From NCBI RefSeq assembly GCF_037975245.1, contig NC_092566.1, positions 994,001 through 1,058,000 on the forward strand: a DNA stretch of 64,000 nucleotides. Reading direction: 5' to 3'. Both the position numbers and the translations under genes were made by a program. The DNA is from Apostichopus japonicus (lineage: Eukaryota; Echinodermata; Holothuroidea; Aspidochirotida; Stichopodidae). This document shows positions 1 through 14,500 of the stretch, in pieces. Numbering within the stretch: the stretch's first letter is position 1; each line of letters begins with the position of its first letter. Below the pieces are notes generated by a model. It worked only from the letters and a program-made list of their open reading frames with translations. It had not been told where the DNA came from and ran no database searches.

Positions 1-3000
1 AAACGTGGCCCTCAGCTGGGCGTAGTTTCTCGAGGCCAATATGGCATTGAAAGTTGACTCATCTGTACCAAGTTTTTTCTCTCCAGCATCATATAAAGCC
101 TGAATTGAAGAGAGAGGTAAAACATAGTATTAACAGGCTGTACCTTGATGTAATCTGTTGATTATAGCTTGTGTTGGAGAAGAGGTATACATGGTTTGCA
201 GTGGTACTAATAACATAGCTTAACGAATACACTACAATACAATATGACACGATACATTAGAATACAATATAATACAATACAATACAGTACAATACTATAC
301 TATACAATACTATAACATATTATACTATACAATATGATACAATACAATATATAATACAACATAATACAATATGATACAAAACAATAGAATACAATATAAT
401 ACAATACAACATAATACAGTACAATACAATATAATACTATATAATAATATAACATATAATACAATACAGTATGATATGCTGCAATATAATACAATACAAC
501 AAAATACAGTACAAAATGGTACAATAATATATAATACTATACAATACTATAACATACAATACAATATGATAAGATACAATACAGCACTATGCAATACGGT
601 ACAATAGAATACTATCCAATGCAATGCATTACAATACAGATCTTTATTATACATTAGAATACAATAAAAATCTTTACAATACATTAGAATACAATACAAA
701 TCTTTACAAAACAATGCAAATCTTTACAATACATTACAATACAATACAAATCTTTACAATACATTACAATACAATACAAATCTTTACAATACATTACGAT
801 ACAATGTACATAACAAATCATTCTATTGGAGGAATAAAAAACATATATAGTCAGCAGCAACTTCCATTTTCACAACCATCTAACCAACCCAAACCCCCTT
901 CCCCCCCCCCCCCCCCCACGAGAAAGAGAACTAGGAATATCTGAGACAATTTAATTCTCAGATTTTTAAGATGTCCTCTCCCCCTGAGATGATAACCACC
1001 TTGGGAAGCTCTTTGTAACATTTTACTGACATTGATTACCTTAGCATCAGCTTTAGCTTTATTCATGTCCACATTAGTGGTCTCGTCTCTAGCTGCCTGT
1101 ACCATGGACACTAACAGTCGTCTGAAATGGCCAGATGTCTCAGAAACAACATCCTTCTCCAGGTCCCTTTGAAAAGCTGTTTGTGACAAATACAAAGACA
1201 TCATAAAACACTCTTTAATGGTAATAAAATCTGCTTTCACATTTTCTTTTTGACTAAATAACATGTGAAACTGTAGCAGACAATCTTTGTGTGTGAGGGA
1301 TGACTCTCGACAAAATGATATAGTGATGATGCTATGTTTGATATAAAACTCTCCATCAAACAGAACTTTTTGAGAGCTGAGATCTTTTCTTTTATGTGTA
1401 AGTATTTTAGTTCCTACTTGGGCAAAGTTTGATGATGACATTAGCCTATATTCTGGCTTATTTGTTTACGTTCCTTGATCAGTTCTAATAACTGGAAGAA
1501 ACTGTTTTACAAGCATAAAATCTAACATCATTTATCCTAGACAAATTTGTTATGCATTGCCAACAGGTTATTGGCGATCACAGAAGTCTCATGTGTTCTT
1601 ATTGATTTATGTTTTGCTCATTTCAATGGTCTGTGTGCTAAACCAAGATAATTAAATAATACTGAATAAGGAACCTCTGATCCTGAAAAAGGTTTACCCA
1701 AAAAGCATTGGTTAACATAATTCTTTGTATAACCTTATCCTCTGAGATGGGATATGTCATTTGAAGTCCAGAGTTAATCAAAGACACCCGACACTCCATG
1801 GTATGAGCATGGAGGTAAAACAGACCTCCATGGTATGAGCATGGAGGTAAAACAGACCTCCATGCTCATACCATGGAGGTAAAACAGACCTCCATGGTAT
1901 GAGCATGGAGGTAAAACAGACAGACCTCCATGGTATGAGCATGGAGGTAAAACAGACCTCCATGGTATGAGCATGGAGGTAAAACAGACCTCCATGGTAT
2001 GAGCATGGAGGTAAAACAGACCTCCATGGTATGAGCATGGAGGTAAAACAGACCTCCATGCTCATACCATGGAGGTAAAACAGACCTCCATGGTATGAGC
2101 ATGGAGGTAAAACAGACAGACCTCCATGGTATGAGCATGGAGGTAAACCAGACAGACCTCCATGGTATGAGCATGGAGGTAAAACAGACCTCCATGGTAT
2201 GAGCATGGAGGTAAAACAAACAGACCTCCATGGTATGAGCATGGAGGTAAAACAGACCTCCATGGTATGAGCATGGAGGTAAAACAGACCTCCATGGTAT
2301 GAGCATGGAGGTAAAACAGACCTCCATGGTATGAGCATGGAGGTAAAACAGACCTCCATGGTATGAGCATGGAGGTAAAACAGACCTCCATGGTATGAGT
2401 GAGAGATGGAGACTGACAGGTGAAGACTAAGATTTCTAGAGCAGGTGTTCTTAATTACCTACAATGGCCAGAGAGAAACTTTAATCTAAGGAAACAGCTG
2501 AAGATGGAACCAATATCCATATAACAGACCAGTAGGGTGCTGAACCTAAGGCATTATAGACCCATGCAACTAAACCAGTGCAAGATTGTGGGTTGACCAA
2601 AGTCCTTAGATTAGAATTCAGACTAAACAGCCAAAGTAAATTCATTAGCTGGATGTGCTTTACAGATCACTGCTCTAGGGTATGCATTGCTGGTCCTAAC
2701 TTGACTCAACGATGGAACCTGTGATACATTGCTAGACTTGACTTACCCTTTTTGTAAGCTGCTTTGATGGCAACAATCTCTGAATTTGTTCTTGTACATA
2801 AGACCTCAATAAGTACAGATTCATCTGTGCCCAGACCCTGAAAATATGAAAATCATTATCAAGTTTGGTATACTTAAAAAACAATGTTGATTGCTTCATT
2901 AATATATGGGACTGAAAAATAACTAAGTTGTAGCACAGCACATCAGTGTTGTGTTACTGTGATAGTACACACCATAGTTGTGTAGCTGTGTTAGTACACA

Positions 3001-6000
3001 CCATAGTTGTGTAGCTGTGTTAGTACACACCATAGTTGTGTAGCTGTGTTAGTACACACCATAGTTGTGTAGCTGTGTTAGTACACACCATAGTTGTGTA
3101 GCTGTGTTAGTACACATCATAGTTGTGTAGCTGTGTTAGTACACACCATAGTTGTGTAGCTGTGATAGTCCACAACATAGTTGTGTGGCTGTGTTAGTAC
3201 ACATCATAGTTTTGTGGCTGTGTTAGTACACATCATAGTTGTGTAGCTGTGTTAGTACACACCATAGTTGTGTTGCTGTGTTAGTACACATCATAGTTGT
3301 GTAGCTGTGTTAGTACACAACATAGTTGTGTAGCTGTGATAGTCCACAACAGTTGTGTAGCTGTGTTAGTACACATCATAGTTTTGTGGCTGTGTTAGTA
3401 CACATCATAGTTGTGTAGCTGTGTTAGTACACACCACAGTTGTGTAGCTGTGTTAGTACACATCATAGTTGTGTAGCTGTGTTAGTACACACCATAGTTG
3501 TGTAGCTGTGATCGTACACACCATAGTTGAGTTCCTGTGATAGTACACACCATAGTTGTGCAGCTGTGATAGTACACACCATAGTTGAGTTCCTGTGTTA
3601 GTACACACCATAGTTGTGTAGCTGTGTTAGTACACATCATAGTTGTGTAGCAGTGTTACTACACATCATAGTTGTATAGCTGTGTTAGTGCACACAATGG
3701 TTGTGTAGCTGTGATAGTACACACCATAGTTGAGTTCCTGTGATTGTACACACCATAGTTTTGTAGCTGTGTTATAAATCCCAAAGTTATTAGTGTAGTG
3801 TTGGTACACATCACATCAGACTTGGATACTCACTTTCATAGCTTTTCTCAGTTGGTGGGCATCAAACTGGGCAGTGTCCATCATTAAAGCCAAGACGACA
3901 TCTTCCAATTTACCCTTCAATTCACCTTTCAAATTACTTATCAGGTCCTAGAAGGTCAAAGGTTACAGATATAACAAGAAAAAAATTAACACATGATGCT
4001 AGCTTCTGTTTCATACAGAAATTTACCTTCTTTGTACACTAGGTAAGCCTATAGCAGGTTCATAGCCTAGGCTATGTTACAGACTTACACATAATAATCT
4101 GGCAGAAATTTAAGTTGTACTTAACTGGCTAGGCTGAATACTAGCTACCTACACTCTCTTGGATATCAAGTTGGTACACAATAGCAAATGTATGGCACAT
4201 TGCATTAATTAGTGGAATGGGTCTGGTCGGATACAGTTACCTAGTTCTTATGATGAAATTTTTAAACACACCCGATGAGTGAAAAACGTATGATGGCACC
4301 TCCATCATTAGTCACTGAACACACAATGCTGCACACATGTAATACTACAAGTACAACAGCATGAGTATGTGTACGAGCAGAGTTCCCCTTGATATGAGCA
4401 CACATTTTTTGGTGGAAGTATGGGTTCTTAACTTTGCACCCTGTTTCTATACGAGAGGGATCGCAAGTACAATTAACTACAAGTCTGCAAGGCTGTTACT
4501 AACCAATCAAAATCAGCTTTGACTTATTCAGATAATACAAATTATAGACTGATTTTCCACCGCTAACCTCTCATTATTCCTTCCTTGCCATGCACAGTCT
4601 CATAGAGATAAAATAATACTAACGAGAAACAGAACATGCTGGTTCGTTGTACATACTAAAGACGACTACCAATATGGAATATCACTGTAAATTTCTAGCT
4701 GTTGCCATATATAATATTATACATAAAAATAAAAGACAAATTAACATCATTACCAACCACAATATATTTCTATTAAAGTAGATAACTAAAGCCAGATTAA
4801 CTGTTAAATATGAGTTCTAACTCTCCCTACCTTGTTATACATGGTTTTACAATCCACCATAAACTGCTGATTAACTGTTAAATTTGAGTTCTAATTCTCC
4901 CTGCCTTGCCATACATGGTTTTACAATCCACCATAAACTGCTGATTAACTGTTAAATATGAGTTCAAACTCTCCCTACCTTGCTATGGTTTTACAATCTA
5001 CCATAAACTGCTGATTAACTGTTAAATATGAGTTTTAATTCTCCCTACCTTGCCATACATGGTTTTATAATCCACCATAAACTGCTGATTAACTGTTAAA
5101 TTTGAGTTCTAATTCTCCCTACCTTGCCATACATGGTTTTATAATCCACCATAAACTGCTGATTAACTGTTAAATTTGAGTTTTAATTCTCCCTACCTTG
5201 CCATACATGGTTTTACAATCCACCATAAACTGCTGATTAACTGTTAAATTTGAGTTCTAATTCTCCCTACCTTGCCATACATGGTTTTATAATCCACCAT
5301 AAACTGCTGCCTCTGGGCACAAGAGCAGCTCGTCATGACTGAAATAATGGCCTTCTCGTCAGTTCCTGTTTCAATTAGAAGGAAATCACAAAACTTGCTA
5401 TTGTCAGCGCTCATCTCATGAACTAAGAATATTCACATTGATAAGAGTAATGTGCTCATGCGTAAGGTCTCATAAATGCGAAATAGAGATACGCGTATAT
5501 TAAAAAAAAAAACACCTTAATATAGATAGTGTCATTTCCATAAATATGTTGATGAACGGTTGGACTATCTCTCGTAGAGCAGCTGACTGCATCAGGATAT
5601 TCCTGAAATATATTAATCATTCTTTATATATATTATCTATATTTTTGTGGTCTTATGCACATAATAACTGAACAAGTTACATCTATGTGATCTCGGAATA
5701 GATCACCAAACGTTAGAAGAAAGCTAGACGTTATAATTACCAATTCCCTTCATGGCCTTTCGTAAAATCTCGGCTTCCTTCTGGCCGTTAAAATTTGGTT
5801 TGTCTTTCACCGTTCCCGAACCCTGGTTTTCAAAAAAGAAAAAAATGAAAAGATGCAAAATTATTAAAATGTCATTCGGATATATCAATGCCCAAAATAT
5901 TATTTAAACTTCATGCAATATCTACGAGTATCACATAATATTATTTTACCACTTTGCCCTGAAGGAGATCCTGCTAGGATCCAAACTTCAGGCACTTTAA

Positions 6001-6594
6001 CAAATCTTACTTTGCTTCTCTTCCAAAGTAAACATCCACCGTACATTACTTACATCATGAACAAAATTACTCTGTTGATCACCACAAATTCTCCTTACAT
6101 ATCGGGATAACTTACAGGTATTTACTTTATGTCATCATTGTACAATTTTATTCCATTCCTGTTTAGTAGTCATAGGCACACCACAGGCCGGGGGGCGATA
6201 TATAACCTACTTTTTACGACTGGCCTGAATTTGCAGTTTGGTTTGAATACGATGTACCGACTTATATTAAGTTATTGCTGAAAAGACCTAAATTAGAAGA
6301 AACTAGAATTCTGGTACTTTGACCCTTCAGCTCAAAATATTAAAACTGTCTATTTTTGATGCGCCAACTTGATTTCCTGTAGGCAATTAGTTTGGCAATG
6401 AAGAATAAATTGTAAGTTTTGGACTGTGTTCATATCCACACAAATTCAAGGAGCGCTTTGATTTGTAACAAAAAACACATGAAATTGTCCTATGTTATTA
6501 TGATATATACATATATAGATCTATACATACATATACATATATATCATTATAACACAGAACAGTTTCATGAGAGTATTTGTCGTATATTATTGTC

Positions 6595-6640
<46 letters not shown>

Positions 6641-8504
6641 CTATAGTCAGTACGCTGACGATATAGCCATTTGGAACACCAGTTAAAATATTCATATGAC
6701 GGAAATAATATTAAAAAAGCAACACATCTCGAAAACTGGTGCTCGATGTGGAGAATAAAAATAAATCCCTCAAAATCGAAACTTGTAAATTTCTCCTTTA
6801 AAAACTCAAAATACCGTAACCATATTTCCAAAATTAATCTTTTTAACACTTCAATCACTGCCTCTCCCAATGCAACCTTCCTCGGTACCACTTTTGATAG
6901 CAAATTATCCTTTAATCTACACTGTAATAGAACTGCAGGACGCTGCTGGTCCCACCTTATATCCATTCAAATCCTCTCACACAAGTATAATTTCCCTCCA
7001 AAAACCACTATCCTAATCTACAAATCCAAAGTAAAACCAATTCTCAGTTACGGGAGCATTTCCTTGCTTACCATTTCAAATCCCAATAAACAAATTTTAA
7101 TGGAATCCACACCACAGCTTATCGACTTGCACTAAAAATCCCTTCATATATAGCTACTTCACACGTTCTCCATTGATGGAAGAACTCCTACTGAAATACA
7201 GAGTAGCAATAACTCACTTCCCAAATAACCAAAACCTTTCTGTATTCAAAACTGTTACATTCCAATAGAAATTCCTTTTCCTAAGTAGGTCTAGCCCCCC
7301 CCCCCGACTCCTGGTGTTCTTTTATATTAAGAACAAAACAAAACCCAAACAATAGAAACCGCTCCGTCTCCAAAATCCTCATTACGAAGAAATTCCTCGC
7401 CTTTAGAAATCCCTCCCAAATTGGCTCTTTAGTATCGACCTCGTGTTTATTTATGGCTTCTACACAATGTTATTACATAATACTTCACTTACCAGCAACT
7501 CCTTGACTGAACAATAGACAACTTTCCCAAGAAGAAAAAAGAAGAAAAAAAGTGTCTATTCTAAAAAAAACAATGTTATTATCCCCCCCCCCCCCCCCCC
7601 CGTAGGACCTCTTGCGAGGTCGATCAGGGGTTAAACTCCTTTTTATTGTTGTTGACACATATCATAAAGCAATTATACACATTTGAAATCATTCACAGAA
7701 AGATGAGTCAGAAACAGTTTGCAATCCAAATTACCCTCTTGACTTTAATAGACATTGCAGCCATTTTTTGGGTGGGTGGAGCTGATTGAGCAGGTGCTTG
7801 AGTTTTCGGAGGAGGAACGTATTGTTGCTGCAATAAATACAAAAAACAAAAGAATTAGAATTCATTTAATCTTTGCACAGAAACTATTATAACAATGGGC
7901 TGATGTACCAGCCATCAATGATCATACAGTATAGCTTAATATAATGGGGTTGTATAGAGCATGATTGCTCACATAATTTACTGTTAAATGAACCCTATAA
8001 TGGCAACCTAAAGACAATCTCAAACCCTTGTAAGGTTTGTGACCCCAATCATCAAAATGTTGCATATTTACTTATTTAGTGTTCTTAACATATGCATATA
8101 TGCAAAGCAACCTTTGACCTCTTGTGCAATGATGTTCAAGAGGTTCACGATTAATACAAGGTTGATCAAACTTTGGGCAAGTCTCTAAAAATAAGAATTC
8201 TTGTAAATCCTTCCATCTTTTGACCTTTCAATAACTGTCAGTACTGTTACCGCAAATCATAAAGCCTTGATTTCTACATTAACTTAACCTTGCACTAAAC
8301 ATCATATCAATCACAAAGATGTGACTACTTAGGTATGTCCTATAGTGCCATGTACCAGTTATTTGGAACTGTGGCAAGCATTAAAACTTTGATACATACA
8401 CATAACATATATCTTTTTACACACATACAGTATATATATAATATATATGTAGACACACATATATATATATATATACTGTATATATATACTGTACATATAT
8501 ACTG

Positions 8505-8537
<33 letters not shown>

Positions 8538-11500
8538 ATATATATATATATATATATGTAACATAGTAACTGTAATTTACAGCATGTTGTAACTCGAGTT
8601 TCACGCCTTAATCATCAGCCAACGATGTTGTCTGATGATCGCCGTGAAACTTGAGTTACAACATGCTGTAAATTACAGTATAGGCATACTATGTTATATT
8701 ATTTGCTCTACATCTAGGTATTTTTCACTCTTGCAGCAGGAAGTGAATCTTTGTTATATATACAGTATATATATATTATAATGTTGTACTTTCATTATAT
8801 TGCCACGTATTGCTGACGAAGGTCGCACCAGGATTGAAAAGTCCAATATACTTTCTGAAGCTATACTCTCCATTTGTCAATTATGAGTCATATCTTATTT
8901 CTCTGCTTCTTTCTAATAATATATATTACTATATGAAAATCCATTAGGTACTTTAGGTTGGTTACTGCTATAGCAGGCTCAACACATTTACATATGTGAA
9001 GTAATATTAAATACTGCATGGCATAGATATGTGATCTGAAGGCTAGGAAGGCTACAAACTTAGACAAATGCCATCATATTTAATAGAAAACCGATTAAAA
9101 GCCATTTAGTAATCCTTCGAATGCCACTGAGTTTCACTTTTGAATTTGAAAGGTCTTTTTTTATTATTGGCTGTTATAGCAGTTGAGTGAATTGAAACTA
9201 ACATTGAAAGTAAATATATGTAAAAATGAAAGTAAATATATGTAAAAACATTAAATGTTATGGTCCTTGTGAACTATGTCAGTAATTACACAGCATAAGT
9301 GATAACTTTCACCGACTATGAAATAAATGTCTTTGGATGTGTTCAGAAAAAATGTCAGACAAATTATGTACAATGTGTGATTAATAGTTAGTAATTTAAC
9401 GAGTTTGAAAAAGGTACAGATGATAATTGAGTATAATTTTGTACGATAGAAACAATTTATTTGAAGAAATGCACAAACTGTCACAAAAACAAAATGGGCT
9501 ACATAATGAAGACACTAATAGTAAAGTTGATTTATATCAAAATTTTATATAACAGGTATGTAAGAAACAAACCATAAATTTTATATTATATTTATTAGTA
9601 TTATATTTTTTATTTAGTATAAGGGGCAGTTACTATGTACTTCAATTTAAAGCTATCAGTCAACCTGTACAAATAGAAAGGGGGAAACGGAACTTATTTA
9701 ACTGTCTGTAATAGGTGAAGAATGCTCCAATATAAGTGAATTCTTTTTAATAAACATTTCTTCAGTGATGCTCTTACCGGTGGTGGTACCCCGGCAGGGA
9801 CTGCCTGGGGTAAAGGCATTGCTGGTCCACTGGGGACATATGCAGGCTGCCTGAAGGCTGTGGTTGCATAAGCAGCTCCCTGTGGAAGATATTAATGAAA
9901 AAGATGACTGATTTCATAGAAAATACTAAGAGAGGCGAAAAATTTGGTATATACTGTAGTTTTATAGTTACGTATAAATCACGTATTGGGCATGAAAAGT
10001 GTTCAGTTCGAGAATGGCAAGCAAAAGAGTCAGACATTACAGCACATCATACTCTGTGCCAATTAATGGTTATCGTGGCAGTAAGAAGGTTGTACTGTAT
10101 GCCCCATAATCACAACAGAATGTCAAAGAGGAACATTTTAATTCAAAGTGCTCTCTCACTCTGTCTGACATCATTGTATAGTCTAGTTTTTCCAATCGAT
10201 GGCAGATCCAGGAAGATTCAGGATGTACAGGAAGTCTAGATATAAAGTACATTATAGATAGATACTGAAAATGAAACCACATAAATGCTGCACTGGAAAA
10301 CATCAATAAACACTGGCAAGATTTGACCATATAAGAATTAAACGGTTAACGGCTTTATAAAAAATAAAAAAAATAAACAGGTGAAAAGTAAAATTTTTAA
10401 CTATTTAACCTTTTTTCTTCAAACTAAAGAGAAAAATTTTGTGTTTCTATTATTACTACCAGAATGGGGGGGGGGGGCAAGTATCCCCTCCCACCACCTG
10501 CAGACGTCCATGATTTCTGGTACCCCCACGTAACGAGAGTCAATCACAAAATTACATAGCTTCTAGCTCCAAGCATAAATGCCAAAATGTATGCCGATTG
10601 GATAAAAGACTTATCATTTGTAAGGAAGAGAACACTTTGCAGACAAAATGACCATGATTTCACTCAAGCTACTGTTACCAGATACTGTATATAAATGATA
10701 TAATTATACTGCAGTATAAAAGTTTCTCACCAGACTATGTATTTTTGTATTTTTAAATAGCCTTTTGTTTCATTTCTAAGTACAGTACTTTTTGTTCTGA
10801 GTACAATTGATCACAAACAATTTTTAGTAGTTAAATTATGAAACTGTCACACCTCGGTGAAATAACGTTATAGCTTTTTATCCACACTTCAAACACATAC
10901 CTACGTGCAGTATGACATGCACAGTTATAGGACTCCCTACAGAACAATAGGGTGACTAATCTGATAGTCAGTGCCTTATTACACTGAATATTTTAACTGA
11001 GCAGTGATTATATTACTATTTTCAACTGATTTTCATCAAACCCAGAATTGATTTTTGCTGCGATTGGTTGTAATATCCTTTTAATATTGCATAGAAGCAA
11101 CATGTTGAATTTTGATGCATATATAGATATTGACTTTTACATGCAACTGAACCATGAATGTGCACTGTAGTGTACAGTTCAACACACACACATATATATA
11201 TAGTTTATTATTATACAGTATCAACCACACAGAAGGCTATACCCCTAAGAGTATACAGTGTACATACTTCAACAGGCTTAAATGTTGCATAAAATTACTG
11301 TAGATAAAATGATGTCAACAAACACTTTATAGTGAACATAAGTACCTTTCTATGTCTTGGGATGTGGTACTGTATAATAAAAGTGCTATATGTATTAAAT
11401 ATTGTAAAAAAAATATGGTTTTTGATTGTCAAAATTTCAGAAGTCACTAGTAATAAAACAGTCTTGATCTGTGGATATGAGGTCAGGGAAAAGTAAACCA

Positions 11501-14500
11501 TGAACTATAAAAGTTTCCCAAAATCAAGCAACAAGCAACTTTTAGTTTCTAAATTTTTCATTGAGAATGACTGTTTGTTCTCATTTTCAGCCAACTTTTC
11601 TCATTTCTTTGTATTCATGATAGGAGCTAACAAACGCTACTCAAACAGAGCCAGACAATATCCGAGTCAGAAAAGCAGTGGTCAAATATAACAGGAATGA
11701 TGTTTGGAAGCATTTCAAGAATCACAAGATGAATCATGGGATCATGTGATTATCGAACTAAGTTCTGTATTCCTATGATTTAGAAATGACTTGGTTAACT
11801 CAATACAGTACTTATGTTTGCCAACAAAACTTCAACGTTGATTTATTTCGCGTTCTAATAGCCAAGAAATGACCCTATGATGTAAATTAAAAGATATCTA
11901 TATTGTTTGTTACACTAGATTTCACTGATGTCCCCCCAAAAATATGTAAATTTTTGGGGATCTGCTTAAAAACACTTTACAGTAACAACGGGTCGTACTA
12001 ATTAGCGTCAACAGGCCCATTTCACGACAACTCAAGACAACAAGTTTAAAATACCATCAAATACAATGGTTGTAATCAGAGTGTATCTGGAAACATGTTT
12101 AAAACTGACTGGAACCATCGTGCATACATATTTTTGACGAACGTCAACGATTTTTACGACAAAAACATTTTTTCCCGTGAAATATGAATGCAAGATGGTT
12201 CCAGTCAGTTTTAAACGTGTTTCCATATACACTCTGATTACAACCATTGTATTGGATGGTATTTTAATCTTGTTGTCTTGAGTTGTCGTGAAATGGGCCT
12301 GTTGACGCTAATTAGTATGACCGGTAACAACATATAAAATAAAAACAAAGTTATGGAAGAAAATAAAATCATTCCTTTTATTTTATGTACATGGAAGTCA
12401 GCTATTTTAGTCAGAAATTTTGGCAGGATCTTTAGATTTCCTTGCTACAGAAATGACAGTTGTACAGGAAATGCTGTATGTGTGAATGACGTCATCTGGA
12501 GCTAAAGAAATTAATTTGTGAGGAAGTACGTCTTATGCACTAATTACTGGGATATAGCCGAGTAAATAACCAGGATAAAGGTTAGAATTATATCGTATAT
12601 AACTGTTCTCTCATTTACATAAATATTATACCATTCTACTTTTTTATATATTTTTTTTGACTGATTGTTTAGATGAAAGATTCACAAAGAAGTGAACCCA
12701 GTCTGTGCAGACAGAACAACCCCACAAAACACTATATTTTGAGCAGATATATCTAAATAAATTTAAATCACTTCAAAATATGTATCATCAATATATCTCT
12801 GCAGAGCTATATCATATGATGAAACGAGTCTCAACAACACACAACCACATTGCTGGTGCCTATCACCAGGGTGTCAAACACATTATTTAGGTGTAGAAAT
12901 GTTGCAGTGAGGGGGGTTGGGGGGAGTTTAGGTCACAGACTTATGTTGGAGTATTTTCTACCAGGGCCATAAAGTAGAAGGGGCTTTTCCATCTAGGAAG
13001 AATTTTTTATCCTCCTTTTACTGCATTTATGGATACAGATCTATGAAAATATGTCACATGGTTTAAATAAAAGGCATTTATAATAGTAGAATCTTGAAAT
13101 TTATATTGCAATAAGTATTTCTGATGCTACAGTATACTGGACAAATGGGAGGGATAATTGACTGACCCCTGAGTTTCCTAGTGGAGGGAGGATGGGAGGG
13201 GAATGAGATGGGAAGGAGGGCAAGATTACTCCCTTTCCCAAATACAAACCCATCTCAACCATCATTTTTCATTTCCGTACTTGTCCATTTTATCCCGTTT
13301 TAGTGCTCTATCATTTAACTGTTTGTTGATCACAGTATGCAAGTTATTGAAAATAGTTCATCTACACTAAATTGCATGGATGTCATATATGTAGTGATCA
13401 ATTCTAATTAAAATATTCACCTACAGTAGAACCACTCAAGGTCAAACACAAATAAAGATAGCTCTATCACTTATGTATGTTAAACGATCCGTAATGGCTT
13501 ACCAGCTATTACAACGGAACTGGCATATTTAATCTGTGAGTGTTAAGTGACAACAAAGAAATACCCTGATATGGTAATTTCATGGTACACCCCAGGACTT
13601 TTTCCATAAAATATTGAATACAAAACCACTAAAATTGATCACAAGAATATAGCTTTTACAAGTCAGATGTATTGTACAAAGACTACTTCTAGAAAAATGC
13701 AAAAAAATTACAAGTAAGCTTGAGTGCATGTAGATATAAGTCTGAAATGCAAAGATGTACACGCACATAGTTTCTTCGTTTAAGTTGTAAAAGTGACTGT
13801 GTCTTGGAAGGGTTAGGGTTAACCCCTATTGCAAGCCCCTATTGTTGGGGTAAGTTAACCCCTTTTGTTGAAGTTAAAGAATCATCATTTTTAAGATTTT
13901 GCAATCTAAATGACAGAGATATTTTGTCTCTTATAAGATGCTATCTGTTTGTAGAGCAAATATGACATACATTGGAATGATTAGCCTAAATACAAACAAC
14001 CATTAACAACATCAATCCAAGTTACTAATATTAATATGAATACAGCGATGAAACCGTAAGTATTAATATATGCATTATACAGTCAGCTGGGAAACGCATT
14101 AAGATGTTATTTGCAATCTGAGTGAAAAATAACTGTCTAGTCTACTAGAGTGAGGAGTTATGTAGTAGTTCTTCCAGTATGCTCAATAAGATGCATAAAG
14201 TATATTGTGTGGTAAAGAGAACTATAAGATACAGATTAAACTGTGACCAAGAAACTCCTAAACAAAACCTGTCTATTATGGGATGTAACTATTATTACCA
14301 ACTTGGGCTTACTGTTAATGAAAATAACAAATCCACAAACTATTCAACTTCACAAAAAAATTCAAAGATAGTTGTTGGAGCAATATTGCATTTAGATCTA
14401 GGGGAGGATGTTCCTGTCCCCTTCACCCCCCCTTCCTGATGAGAGAAATTGGCTTCTGCAAGCCCAGTACAGTACCACACCCTCCCCCTTTGTAAAATCC

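Noticed and set aside
371-944. Open frames over the AATAC repeat
   Set aside because: Tyr/Asn/Ile-only translations that follow the pentamer repeat.
851-1441. A single 196-codon minus-strand gene
   Set aside because: Only 1040-1176 is coding (annexin exon 10), bounded by a good acceptor and donor; the rest is intron.
1774-2391. Overlapping long frames repeating [12 protein letters not shown]
   Set aside because: Products of the 32-bp minisatellite in three frames; no splice or codon evidence.
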